Shown here: positions 53,575 through 63,785 of the stretch, piece by piece | Position numbering within the stretch: position 1 is the stretch's first letter | Layout of the letters: each line of letters begins with the position of its first letter | Assembly: GCA_963585895.1 (NCBI GenBank) | Contig: OY757904.1 | Span: 158,702,749 to 158,766,748 of the forward strand | DNA: 64,000 nt | Direction of reading: 5' to 3' | Origin: Sepioteuthis lessoniana | Lineage: Eukaryota; Mollusca; Cephalopoda; Myopsida; Loliginidae | Notes under the pieces: generated by a model | What the model was told of the DNA's origin: nothing | Databases searched by the model: none | Seen by the model: the letters and a program-made list of their open reading frames with translations, nothing else | Translations under genes and position numbers: made by a program

Positions 53575-53690
53575 AGGTTTAGTAAATTTATTAAAACGCT
53601 TTGCTTACCATAATAAGTTCGATCCTCACTTAGTACTCAATTACCGGGACCTTGTGCTTTACTAAATTTACCTAATTAGGTAATATGGAT
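53575..53690 (+). mobile_element. SINE-D-like fragment
   Basis: TTTGCTTACCATAATAAGTT CGATCCTCACTTAGTACTCA (B box GTTCGATCC), then GGACCTTGTGCTTTACTAAA. Confidence 0.6.
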
Positions 53691-53727
53691 AATTATTTGT
53701 CAGAATTTTTGAGATGTGGCTAGATGT

Positions 53728-53842
53728 GTAATATTTTGTGTGTGATTTTTCGGACTGTTGTCCTCGTCTTTATTGTTGTTAGTTGTAACTCAACGTTTCG
53801 GCTGCTGTATCCCCCGGCTTTGTTTATCTGGATATAAAAATA
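53728..53842 (-). repeat. Penelope-like UTR repeat, copy 1
   Basis: The minus strand reads CCAGATAAACAAAGCCGGGG, CAGCAGCCGAAACGTTGAGT, TACAACTAACAACAATAAAG and GAGGACAACAGTCCGAAAAA. It recurs inverted at 54215-54330. The CCGAAACGTTG phrase is of a type I associate with Penelope-like element ends. No coding part is adjacent. Confidence 0.5.
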
Positions 53843-54214
53843 ATCGATAGGGAAGGACATCGGAAATGAAGACGTCTCAAAGAAGCTGCACATATGTTGG
53901 TTCATGTTGACCTCTTGAGTAGACCAAGTATAAAAATAAACACAATCTGGGAACCAATAATTGAAAAGGCCAGATCAATTTTTTTTTAAAGAAAATTACT
54001 TTAAAATATCAAGAATAACTGATACTATAGGATTTTACGTTTCGAATTCATCTCATGACGCATCTCGTGAAACTTCTTGTGATGGTTCTCGGATTGATAG
54101 GCGTGAAAAACAATGACGTCATTATTTGAATAACATTTTCATATTTCTTGAACGTCTTGTTTGATCAACAGTCAAACTCTAAAAATGATTTCCCGGGTTG
54201 AATCATTTCCATAC
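53843..54214. other. Spacer between inverted copies
   Basis: No feature recognised. Confidence 0.4.
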
Positions 54215-54330
54215 CCAGATAAACAAGGTGCAACTGAGGAAGACCGGAGGATACGTCGTGTTGCAACTAACAAAAATAAAGATGAGGACAACAGTCCGAA
54301 AAATCACTCACAAAATATTACAAATCGATA
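54215..54330 (+). repeat. Penelope-like UTR repeat, copy 2 (inverted)
   Basis: CCAGATAAACAAGGTGCAAC TGAGGAAGACCGGAGGATAC, then GTTGCAACTAACAAAAATAA AGATGAGGACAACAGTCCG. It matches the minus strand of 53728-53842 with an extra GTGCAACTGAGGAAG segment. Confidence 0.5.
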
Positions 54331-54800
54331 ATTTTCCCAAAGTTTTATATCGGGATTTCACCCTCTCACCTTTCCTTTGGACAACATTGGTGGCATAGAG
54401 AGGAGTGACCTTCTTCATATGTATGTGATTGTCTTCTCTACAGCCTTGCCATGGCCTGCACCCTCGAGAGGAAGCAAGACTTTCTAGGCTTAAATCCATG
54501 GTCTTGTAAGGCTAACATATGTTTCAGAAGAATCCTGATCAATTGTCTAGTCAATATTTTTTTATTGCTTTTCTGTATTGAACAGAACTTATGAAGATCT
54601 GAAAAAGTAGAAAACAGTTTTCAATATAATTTCAAGTACATTTTTATTGCTGATGAAATGTGTAGTAAATTTTTTAAATGATTCGTTCTCCTTTGTGATT
54701 GATTTGTCTATGCCTAATCGAAATGATTAGAATCGGATAAGACTGATCATTATGTTAATGTTTGTTCACTTGGAGTTGTAAAAAAAAAATTATTCTATAC
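54331..54800. other. Unassigned sequence
   Basis: A CCTCGAGAGGAAGCAAGACT phrase and short frames only. Confidence 0.45.
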
Positions 54801-54804
54801 TGAC

Positions 54805-55130
54805 AGGCGTTGTTGGCAGGGCTAAGAATACACTGATTGTACCCCACTACAAAGGGGTAAACCTCCACTAAAAACAGGTGTCTTTGGGTATGACTTTGCA
54901 TCTAGAGAAGCTTCAGTTCTGGAAGTCTGAGAAATGCAGGGTACAGCTTCATTACTATTATTCCCGGGTCTTCTCTGACCTAGAGCGGTAGTACCTTTTA
55001 GGGTCTCATATATGAAACAAGTAAACCTGTTTAAAGATCATTCTTATTCGAAAGGAATACTTAATTCCATATAGCTGCAAATTATTTGTATCAAGAAATG
55101 TTCAATGAAGTTATAATTGCTTACAAAGCA
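54805..55130 (+). mobile_element. SINE-B copy 9, tail missing
   Basis: Head GTTGTTGGCAGGGCTAAGAA TACACTGATTG, GGGGTAAACCTCC, body to GGTCTCATATATGAAACAAG, then one repeat unit (ATACTTAATTCCATATAGCT). It abuts the REL LINE 3' end. Confidence 0.8.
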
Positions 55131-55134
55131 TTAA

Positions 55135-56100
55135 TTATTTTTTTTCACTGGAGTTTGGGTGACAACAAATTCCCTCAAATCTCTAGCACTTTTCTCAGTA
55201 TTCGAACCGATCGTAATAATGCAGTAGTCTGAATGGGGTCCATTTGTCCTATAATTTCTAAGTCTTCCTGTTTCTTTGCCAGGCCTTTAGAAATTGTTTC
55301 GAGCACACCAATTACAATTTGTATCACTATCACTTTCAAGTTCTAAAGCTCTTTTTTTTGTTCTCTGGCAAGGTCTAGGTACTTGAGTTCCGCCAGGACA
55401 GCAAAGTCCACTATTCGACAGATTCTTTTTTTTTTTTTGACTATCACTAGGTCTTGTTGTCTAGCCAAGATAAATTAATCTGTTTGTATCTTAAAATCCC
55501 AGAAAAATTTGTGCGTCTCATTTTTCAGGGCGAATTCCGGATTGTACATATACTACTTGTTCGTAGGGTCAAATTTAAATTTCTTGCCCATTTACCAGTG
55601 GATATTCTTCCTCACCCAGTTGTGTCTAGTCTTTTACTCTTTTTGTGCTAATTTGTTACATTCGCTTATAATGTGATTATTCGTTTTGTTTCTCTCACCG
55701 CATAAACTACATTTGCTATTTCGTTGTGTCTTATCAATTTCTGCTTTAATATAGTTGGTACTTAGGGCGTTGTTTTGTGCTGCTATCAGAAGAGATTCAG
55801 TTTCTCTCTAAAAGTTTCCCTTTCTGAGCCATGTCCAAGTCTTCTCGTCTGAGATTTCGCTTGTTTGTCACTTGAAATATCCATACAGTCGTTTTTCTTC
55901 ACATTTCTCTTTCCAAGTTGTTCTGTTGATCATTGCGTTGTTTTAGTTGTTTCTGGTCGCTGTAATTAGTCTTTCTTTGCTCTTTTTTATGCAGTCTTCG
56001 AGTCGTCGTATCGAAGCATCGACACTAGCTTCAATATTGATGAGTCCCCTCCCTTCTCTTTTTATTACTATTATTACTATTATTATTTTCATTATTAATA
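55135..56100 (-). mobile_element. REL-type LINE fragment
   Basis: Minus strand, 3' end at 55135 without a long (AAT)n. Upstream come I-P-I-V-I-G-V-L-type and L-A-R-E-Q-K blocks, the endonuclease with W-D-F-K-I-Q-T near 55490, the knuckle region near 55690 and A-A-Q-N-N-A-L near 55775. It then runs into sequence encoding the S-V-D-A-S-I-R-R-L-E-D segment at about 56010. ATT-rich sequence at 56060-56100 belongs to the next copy. Confidence 0.82.
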
Positions 56101-57425
56101 TCTATGCGAGTTTTTCACATCAACATTAACTGATGCTTTCTTACTGGAGTCTGAGTGACAGTAAGTCTTCTTTTGTCTCCAGGACACTTCTCAGTATTCT
56201 GATCTCAACAATACAGTTGTCTGGATGTTCAGGTTTCTTCCTTTGATCTCCAACATTTCCGGTCTATTTCAAAGCCTTTGTGGACCATTCCAAGTGCGAC
56301 AATTACAGTCGGTATCACCGTCATTCTCATGTTCCATGGCTCTCTTCGTTCTCTGGCAAAGCCTAAGTACTTGTCTCTCTTTTTTTTTACTTTGATTTTC
56401 CTTCAGTAGTCCGTTGAGACGGCAAAATTCACTTGAAGTTAAGTTCTCTTTTGTTATTAGTTATCTCTAGGTCTCCTCTTCTGTCCAGGATTAGATAATC
56501 TGTTTGTATCTCAAAATCCCAGAGATTCTGGTTTATGCATATATCATTTGGTAGCATAGTCAAGTTTAAATTTCTTGCACAATTCCCAGTGGATCACCTT
56601 CCCCACTCAGTCGTACATAGTTCTACATTCCTTTTGTGTTAGTTTGCTGAATTCGCTTATTATGTGATTAACCATTTCATATTTGTCATCACATAACCTA
56701 GACTTGCTATTCTGTTGGGTATTATCGATTCTTGCTTTGATGCAATTGTTCCTTATGGTGTTGTTTAGTACTACGATTAAAACAGTTTCAGTTTCTCTCT
56801 GAAGGTTTCCCTTTCGTTGTCATATCCATGTATTCTTGTGAGAGATTTCGCCAGTACATCACTTGAAATACCAATACAGTTGTTTTTCTTCCCATTTCTG
56901 TTCCTTAGTTTTGTTGTTGTTCTCTATTGTCAGTTCTGTCATTGGCCGGTATAATTAGTCTTCCTTTGCCCCTTTTTAAAATAGTCTTCGAGTCCTCCTT
57001 TTGATGGATCCACACAATCCACAATGTTATCGTGTTATCTTCCTCGCCGCTTTCTTGACACATATAGTCAATGTCATATCTCGGATGTAAAGCCTTGTGT
57101 ACAGTTAACTTTCAGATCCTTTTGTCCATTTATCTGAGTTCCTTCCTAGTCCATTTTAAGAATGGACCCGAGTATCTTCCAAGGTGAACTACTCAAGTGT
57201 TAATCTCTTTAATGAGTTTTCTCCTGGTTTCGGGAAGTTTTCCCGTTCATCTGAGATACTCTTTTCTTATTGTTTGATTAATCTCCGATTGTTTTATGGT
57301 GTCTGCTTCCAATATTCCCAAGTACTTGTAATTTTCCTTTCCTCCAAGCATTCTGATTCTTGAGTTGTCAGTTCTTTTCTTTCTGGTACTTCTCTTTTCC
57401 CACTTTTTGGCACATATTCCTTGGA
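56101..57425 (-). mobile_element. REL-type LINE fragment, longer
   Basis: 3' end GATGTGAAAAACTCGCATAG. The minus strand keeps the C-terminus, endonuclease, knuckle and the region after the RT (S-R-K-K-L-T-K-E-I-N near 57215, K-Y-L-G-I-L-E-A-D-T near 57310), ending in the M-C-A-K-K-W-E-K-R area at 57410. The YMDD box is not included. Same orientation as its neighbour, 3' end against 5' end. Confidence 0.82.
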
Positions 57426-57459
57426 ATCACATCATTAATAGTTGTTAATAGAAAAACTT

Positions 57460-57655
57460 GAAACCATACAATTGGGAGCAAATTATTAATTTTGGGAATA
57501 CTTGATATAATATAACTGTGGGCAAAAACTATGAAAAAAGAACTGCACAAAATTTTTCAATATGAACTTATCATGAATGAACATCCCAAATCAATCCATA
57601 GAAAACCCTGGACAGGTTGATATGTCGTTAAAATCAATTAATCAATTCATGTTGA
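57460..57655 (+). mobile_element. SINE-B copy 10, tail only
   Basis: GGAATACTTGATATAATATA ACTGTGGGCAAA, AAAGAACTGCACAAAATTTT, ACCCTGGACAGGTTGATATG TCGTTAAAATC and an (AATC)n end. Confidence 0.78.
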
Positions 57656-57799
57656 TTCTCCTTGTAAAGAATGTTTATGACTGTGAATAGTGGTAATTGT
57701 ATCCATGGACAATAATTTCAAAATCGTAGGAAAAAAGCATTTTTCAAAATAACTTTCTTCAGAGAATTTAAAAAGGTAAAGTTCTGCGTTAATCGTCGT
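57656..57799. other. Unassigned spacer
   Basis: Nothing recognised. Confidence 0.4.
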
Positions 57800-58868
57800 T
57801 TAGTAGGCGTCTTAAATGCAATCAAATTAGAATGATAATCCAGAACAAAATCGAGGAAGATTGATAGTCAAAAATGCTATCAGGTGAGATGGATAGTCCG
57901 AAAGATAATCAAGTGAGAATTATTGTCCTAAATGCAATCAAGAGAGATTGATAATCCGGAACAAAATCAAGGTACACATAATACTTAATGCAATGGAAGA
58001 AGATTAATAGTTCTAAAAGCAATCGAGGGCGATTTATAATCCTGTACAAAATCAAGGGAGTTTGATAGTCCTAAATGGAATCGAGGGAAATTGATAGTTC
58101 TAAGTGCAATCAAGGAAGATTGATAATCCAGAGCGAAATCAAGGGACATTGATAGACCTAAACGCAATAGAGGGATATGGATCATCCAGCAAGAAAACAA
58201 GGGAGATTATTAATACTAAATGCAATCAATGGAGATTGATAGTCCTATATACAATCGATTGAGATTGATGATTCAGAACGAAGTAAAGGGAGGATGATAG
58301 TCCAAAATGCAATCAAAAGACATTGATACCCTTAATGCAATCGAAGGGCATTGATAATTCGGAGAAAGATTAAAGGAGATCGATAGTCCTAAATGCAACC
58401 GAATGAGAATAGTAATCCAGAGCGAAATCAAGGGAGATTGATAATCCCAGATTCAATCACAGGAGATTGATAATCCAGAACAAAATTGAGGGTCATAGAT
58501 TATCCTAAATGAAATCGAAGGAGATTGATAATCATAAATGCAATCAGGAGAGATTAAAAGTCCTAAATGCAATCGAGGGAAATTAATTGTCCTAAATGCA
58601 ATTGAGGGAGATTGATAGTCCTCGATACTCCTGAGGGAGATTGATAATCCCGAACGAATTCAAGGGATATAAATAATAGTAAATGTAATCGAGATAGATA
58701 ATCTTAAATGAAATTAAGGTAGATTGATAGTACTGAATGAAATGCAGGTAGATAGCGAGTTTTGAAATAAATTGGAGATACATTGTCCTGAACGAAATCG
58801 AGTTGCCCAGAAGAAAATCTATCTAGATAAATATTTCTGAAAAAATTGAGGTAGATAGATAGTCCTGA
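57800..58868 (+). repeat. 30-base minisatellite, left part
   Basis: About 35 diverged units of AGGGAGATTGATAGTCCTAA ATGCAATCGA. The 30-base period equals ten codons, so minus-strand frames stay open as L-D-F-I-Q-D-Y-Q-S-P type repeats (for example 57985-58200 and 58704-58952). These are periodicity artefacts. The array resumes at 59434 after a SINE-B insertion. Confidence 0.94.
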
Positions 58869-59441
58869 ACGAAGTCGGCTTGGGCAATAAAATACAGTGA
58901 ATGCATCCCTACTGAGGCATAAGAAACCCAAACAAGTGTCCTGATATGACACAAAAACATCTGATGTTAATGCTACAGTTCAGGAACTCTGGAGAAGATG
59001 TGTACCTCTTTATTGCCATTACTCCCAGGTCTACTCTGATCCGGAATGGTGATCGCTGTTAGGGTTTCATCTATGGGTCAAACAGAACTGTTTAACTCTT
59101 TAATTTTGTGCAAATACATGACTTGATGTAAAATTGAATTATTGGTGTTAGATAGCAATACTTGAAGTAATTTAACTGAGCACAAACAAATGATTAATAC
59201 TAAAGAGAATTATTTGTATTAAATAGGAATACTTGAAACTGTTTAACAGTGTGCGAAAATTGAAGATAGAAATAGTTGAAAACTTTTACCTGTGTGCAAA
59301 CAAATGAACTCTGACTTATTTAAAAAGTCATCTACGAACTATTCGTTAACAAGCCATATATTTAATATATATAAATAAAAACATGATTTGGTATTAAATA
59401 ATTTACAAGGTTAATATGACATAAACTCAACAAACGAAATC
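58869..59441 (+). mobile_element. SINE-B copy 11, inserted in the minisatellite
   Basis: Body with CATCTGATGTTAATGCTACA, CCATTACTCCCAGGTCTACT and TCATCTATGGGTCAAACAGA, variable middle with CTTGAAACTGTTTAACAGTG TGCGAAA units, and a SINE-A-like tail TTTGGTATTAAATAATTTAC AAGGTTAATATGACAT. Probable duplicated target ACGAA(G/A)TC at 58869-58876 and 59434-59441. Confidence 0.82.
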
Positions 59442-59712
59442 AAAGGAGATGGATAACCCAAAATGAATTCGATAGGGATTGATAGTCCAGGACGAAATCA
59501 AGGTGGATTGATAGTCCTAAATGAAATCGAGGGTGATAGGTAATCCTAAATGAAATCAATGGAGATTGATAGTCCTGAATGAAATCGATAGGGATTGATA
59601 GTCCTGAATGAAGACTTACACGAAATTGACGGACAGAGAGTTCGAAAAGAAATCGTGAGAGATAGTCCTGAATAAAATCGAGAGATAGTCCCGACCGAAA
59701 TGAAATTCTAAT
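59434..59712 (+). repeat. 30-base minisatellite, right part
   Basis: Nine or so further units (GATTGATAGTCCTGAATGAA ATCGA), in phase with the left part and more degenerate toward the right. Confidence 0.92.
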
Positions 59713-59724
59713 GTACGACATGAG

Positions 59725-59995
59725 GTAGAAATGAGACAGACAGACAGACAGACATGAACAAAATCATACTGATAGAAATAAATAAAATGAGATAGATATA
59801 AGTAAACGAACTGATTTTGCTAGAAATGCACAAAATGAGACAGACAGAAATGAATGAATGAATGAGACATAGAAAGAAATAAACAAAATGCGACTGACAA
59901 ACAGAAATGAATCAAATGAGAGAGACAGATATAAAGAAACGAAATGAGAAAGAAAGAGAGACAGAGACAGAGAGAGGCAGAGACAGAGACAGAGA
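59725..59995. repeat. GACA-rich degenerate repeat
   Basis: (GACA)n at 59728-59751, then loose units of AATGAGACAGACAGAAATGA and (AGAGAC)n to 59995. Confidence 0.85.
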
Positions 59996-60725
59996 GGGGT
60001 TAAGGATGGGTGTAGGGAGATGAAGAGGAGCAGTTGGATGATATCCCTCGAATTGAAACAGATTTTTTCAATTTTTGTAATTCATCCATGAAGTTTTTTT
60101 CTTGTCTCTTGCCGTATGTTTTCACCGTTAGGTTTCCTTATAATTGACTGAAGCTTTGTAGATTATGGATCACGAAATCATCCAATCACCGTCTTACTTC
60201 TTTTGCTCTTAAGGTTTTAATTTGCATCACCCCAGGTTGGTGTTGATAGAATCATTATAAGGTTTCTTTGGCGTTCCTTAGCGTATATTAACGTAAGCCA
60301 GTTCTTCGTTGGCACATGCTCTGCTCCTTTTCAAGAAAAATATGGAATTTGGCATGAAGAAGCGCAGATTCTCTGCAATGAAACTTGGTGTAGTCCAGGA
60401 CTTGGTCTTTAAGTGACTGGTCTATTTTTAGACCAGTAGAAAAAGCCTCAAAAATGGCAAAATGTCGAATTAAGTTAAACAGATTTTTTCCAAATGATTT
60501 TCTTTAGGGTTTCTATTTGAACATAATTAATATCTACATTAATCAGTTTTTGGCAAATATGAAAATTTTACAAATTTTGTCAACAAGTACCTTATATCTT
60601 TAGAATATAAGTAATCTTCTTAACACTCTATTTAGTAGTATAATTTCAAGTGTACCCATAAAAATTAGGATATCAAATGAAATATATTGAATGGTTTTTT
60701 GATTTTAGAGCAAAAAAGAATAGGG
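59996..60725. other. Unassigned sequence
   Basis: No feature that I can support. Confidence 0.45.
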
Positions 60726-60730
60726 AAATA

Positions 60731-60952
60731 GCTTTAGTGTTGTGGCAAACGTGATGGGTTGCAAAATAGTGGTTAACGAGTTCAAATTCCAATCGAGCTC
60801 TTCCGTTCACTTCCGGAGTATTAACAAGGAGAAAAGTATGAACCCCCTTATTCCTCCCCTCCACAAACTATGGGTTAAATTGTATAACTACTGTGCTACA
60901 GGGGTGGCTTTAGCATTAAATAACCTACGAGTCATTAAACAAAGAAACTAAT
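60731..60952 (+). mobile_element. SINE-A copy 5
   Basis: GTGTTGTGGCAAACGTGATG (A box), GAGTTCAAATTCCAATCGAG (B box), central to AACTATGGGTTAAATTGTAT, tail GCATTAAATAACCTACGAGT CATTAAACAAAGAAAC. Confidence 0.86.
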
Positions 60953-61167
60953 CCAAAAAATAATCTCTATAAAATATATTTTTGGGAAAATCAAATTTAA
61001 TGACAAATTTTCCATTAGAATACAATATGTTTTAACGCATTCGTAGATCATTCACCCTGTGTCTTATTATTGTAACAAAATGTATTTTTTCTTAAATATA
61101 TTGCTACATCATTATGTTGCAATGTTTTAAAAAAGATTTATGTATATATTATGAATTGATCAATTAT
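60953..61167. other. Unassigned AT-rich sequence
   Basis: Possible former 3' UTR of the pseudogene to the right. No signal beyond AT richness. Confidence 0.35.
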
Positions 61168-63640
61168 TCAGACATTATCTAAGCCTATGTCATCTTCAAA
61201 CATTGATGAATTAGTACAGACTCTGCCACAACACTCTTCATCAGCTACTCAACATTCAATACCGTCTTTCTTGCGGGGACACTCTGTTGTATTGCAATTG
61301 AACCGGATCAAGGCTTTCTAGTACTGGTAACATGTCCTTCATTTGTGGTGTCATGACTCAATCGACCACTTGCTTACCCCATTTAATGGGCAGTAGAAAA
61401 CCATTATCCATTGGTAGTATACACACATAGAATAGAATTTTGCAGGACATTCAAGTCAATTGTTTTTGGCAATCTTTTCAGAAAACCGACTGTAACGCAG
61501 TTTATTTTTCTCCTACTATTCCTCCATAGACAACAACTAGAGAATTTTCACCACATCCAATCATGTTTTTTTTATGCATCAGTTTTATGGAAGATCTCCG
61601 CACAATGCTGTAAGTCACTGTATTTTTTATCACAATTGTTTTGCCTACAATGAATAAATGTGATGTGTCATATCCAGATAGAGTATGCAGAAATGGCAAG
61701 TGAAAACGTCCACCTGGACTAAGTGCAGATATCGAACGTATACATTCAAGATTCTTTTTGAAGTTTCTTTCTTCGGCTCATGTAACATTAAGGCAGCTTT
61801 TGTTTGGTTTGGTTGGATTTTATGGAAAATCAACCATTGTAAGCTATTTAATGCCAATTCCTGTTTATACATATATATTAAATATATATGATTTATAAAG
61901 ACATTTTGTTGATAACATTCTTAAATGTGCCTGGGCTCATTTTTTTTTATTTTGCTCACAGTTAAATGGTTTAAATTATTTCTATCTACTATTAATTATT
62001 TGTTTGCACACATTTAAATGGATATACATGGATTTTACTTTTAAATAAGTTAGAACTAATTTGATTGCACACTAGTATTGCTATTGTTTCTACACAGTTA
62101 AATAGATTCAATTACAACGATCTAACGAACATTTCAATTTAATATTAATCATTTGTTTGCTCACAGTGAAGTGCTTTCAAATACTGCTAACTACCACGAA
62201 TCATTCTATTCCACACTATTCATTCATTCATTTGCACAGAGTCAAATGGTTCCAAGTATTGCTATGTAATACTAATAATTCTATTTTCCATACAGGTAAA
62301 CGGTTTTAAGTATTCCACACGAATAGTTTTATTTGCTCACACGTAATTAGTTCCAAGTATTGCTTTGTATTACTCAATTTAAAATCAGTTATTTATTTAC
62401 ACGCAGTTAAATGGTCAAACACTTCTATTTCTGACAATTCAATTTAACATAAGTCATTTGTTTGCATACAGTTTATATGTCAAACAGTTCTATTAGGCCC
62501 ATCGATAGGACTTTATCAGATGTTACCACTTTGGGTCAGAGTGTACCAAGGAGCAATGACAATGAAGGATATTCCATATTCCTCAAAGCTCCTGGGCTGG
62601 AGCCGCGTGATCATACGTTTTTTTGTCATATCTAGGACACTTGTTGAGGAGAGGGGTCTTACCCCTCAGCAGATTTGCAGTTGGTTTATTCTACAGTCCC
62701 AGCCGACTGCGCTATTAGGCAGCTTCGCTACTTTGATCAGCATGGTAGCGAAGTAGAACAAGCATATCTGTATCATCAGTAACAATTGTTTCTCTATGAA
62801 TGGCAGCATTGACAACAGTTTTGACAATAAGACTGTCAGCATCATCACATATATGAACATACTGATACAATGATTACTTCAACCTTCACATAACATCTGA
62901 ATAATTCTCTCTTTATTTGTATTAATTGCCAGGAAGATTCTTTTTTTTTTTCATTGTTGGAGTTCTGTTTAAGTCACAGCGTACATTCCCAGGGTTTATT
63001 GCTCTTTTGAGATGAAACATATTTTTATTGAAGGCTTTTACTGTAACCATCAAGCGAAATGACACACTTCCCATATTTGCATAATACATACTGAATATGT
63101 ATATTGTTGATATCTTTAAAAGTAGGAGCAGGATAGCAAATGATCTGAAGTTTGAAAACTACTCCATCCAAAATAAAGAGTCCATCAGTGGGAAGTGTGC
63201 ATTCTTGGCATTAGAATTGGTTCCAAAGTGCAGTTTCCAGAACTATTTTGTTTGCTGATCTGGGATAACCAATGGAATCAAAAAATGATGAAGGATAATT
63301 ACACAGTTCATCCTTGAACAGATCCCGTGCATCAAAACTTCCTTTTTAGCTATTACTGTTAAGCGTGGAAATTGCTTGTGGGTGAATATGAACTATTTCT
63401 TTGTTAACATTCACGGTTGTTTTTTATCCAAGGGTTACTGCCTATTTTTTTTCACTTGAATGGGTAGTTGAAAACCTCTTTGCGTTCCATGATGGTCCCT
63501 TCACAAGGTATTCATTTGTTGCAGATATAGATATATTGTCTTCGCATACTGTAGCAGTAAAATATGGTAGCATATTATACAATGAAACAAGATGAAGATT
63601 CCTATTTCCTGTTCTTTCAGAACTGAGAAAATGCACTATT
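61168..63640 (-). pseudogene. Broken copy of a conserved FEN1/PIN-like 'DTDLLVLL' protein
   Basis: Minus strand, N- to C-terminus: F-L-S-S-E-R-T-G-N-R-N-L-H-L and Y-N-M-L-P-Y-F (63630-63550), A-V-T-L-G and K-E-I-V-H-I-H-P-Q (about 63430-63370), L-F-K-D-E-L-C-N-Y-P-S-S-F-F-D-S (63320-63275), Y-V-L-C-K-Y-G-K, then DDADSLIVKTVVNAAI and TDDTDMLVLLRYHA (62845-62735). After a SINE-B insertion: L-H-E-P-K-K-E-T, LPFLHTLSGYDTSHLFIVGK (61697 downward), Y-G-G, and a Cys-rich end (NCNTTECPRKKDGIEC ... CCGRVCTNSS) stopping at 61168. I recognise the order as an uncharacterised, often multicopy invertebrate family. The D-A-D/D-T-D blocks resemble FEN1/PIN acidic motifs. Multiple frameshifts and stops are present. 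No introns are seen, suggesting a retrocopy. Confidence 0.75.
61800..62713 (-). mobile_element. SINE-B copy 12, defines the family ends
   Basis: Inserted in the pseudogene. Target duplication ATTAAGGCAGCTT (61787-61799) against ATTAGGCAGCTT (62714-62725). The minus strand starts AGCGCAGTCGGCTGGGACTG (with the flanking T, a TAGCGCAGTCGG A box), followed by the ~230-base body, then a ~500-base tandem region of TTAAATGGTTTCAAGTATTG-type units, and a tail GGTTGATTTTCCATAAAATC CAACCAAACCAAAC. At 914 bases it is very long for a tRNA-headed SINE. Confidence 0.88.
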
Positions 63641-63668
63641 TCTATTTACTGCGACAGCAAGTAACTGA

Positions 63669-63785
63669 AGGAGTCCTCGTGGCTTAATGGCAAAAGTGCT
63701 GGACTGCGACCACGACGTAAGCGAGTTCGAAGTCCGCTTGCGCTATTACTTTCATTTTCGTTTTTTTAACCCTTGGGGATTAGCA
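63669..63785 (+). mobile_element. SINE-A copy 6, head only
   Basis: GGAGTCCTCGTGGCTTAATG GCAAAAGTGCTGG (A box) and GCGAGTTCGAAGTCCGCTTG (B box), then TTACTTTCATTTTCG. The central block and tail are missing. Confidence 0.8.

Noticed and set aside
57985-59721. Several 60-93-codon minus-strand frames with repeated LDFIQDYQSP-like peptides
   Set aside because: They follow directly from the 30-base minisatellite period. Units are diverged, with stops between frames, and there are no start or splice signals.
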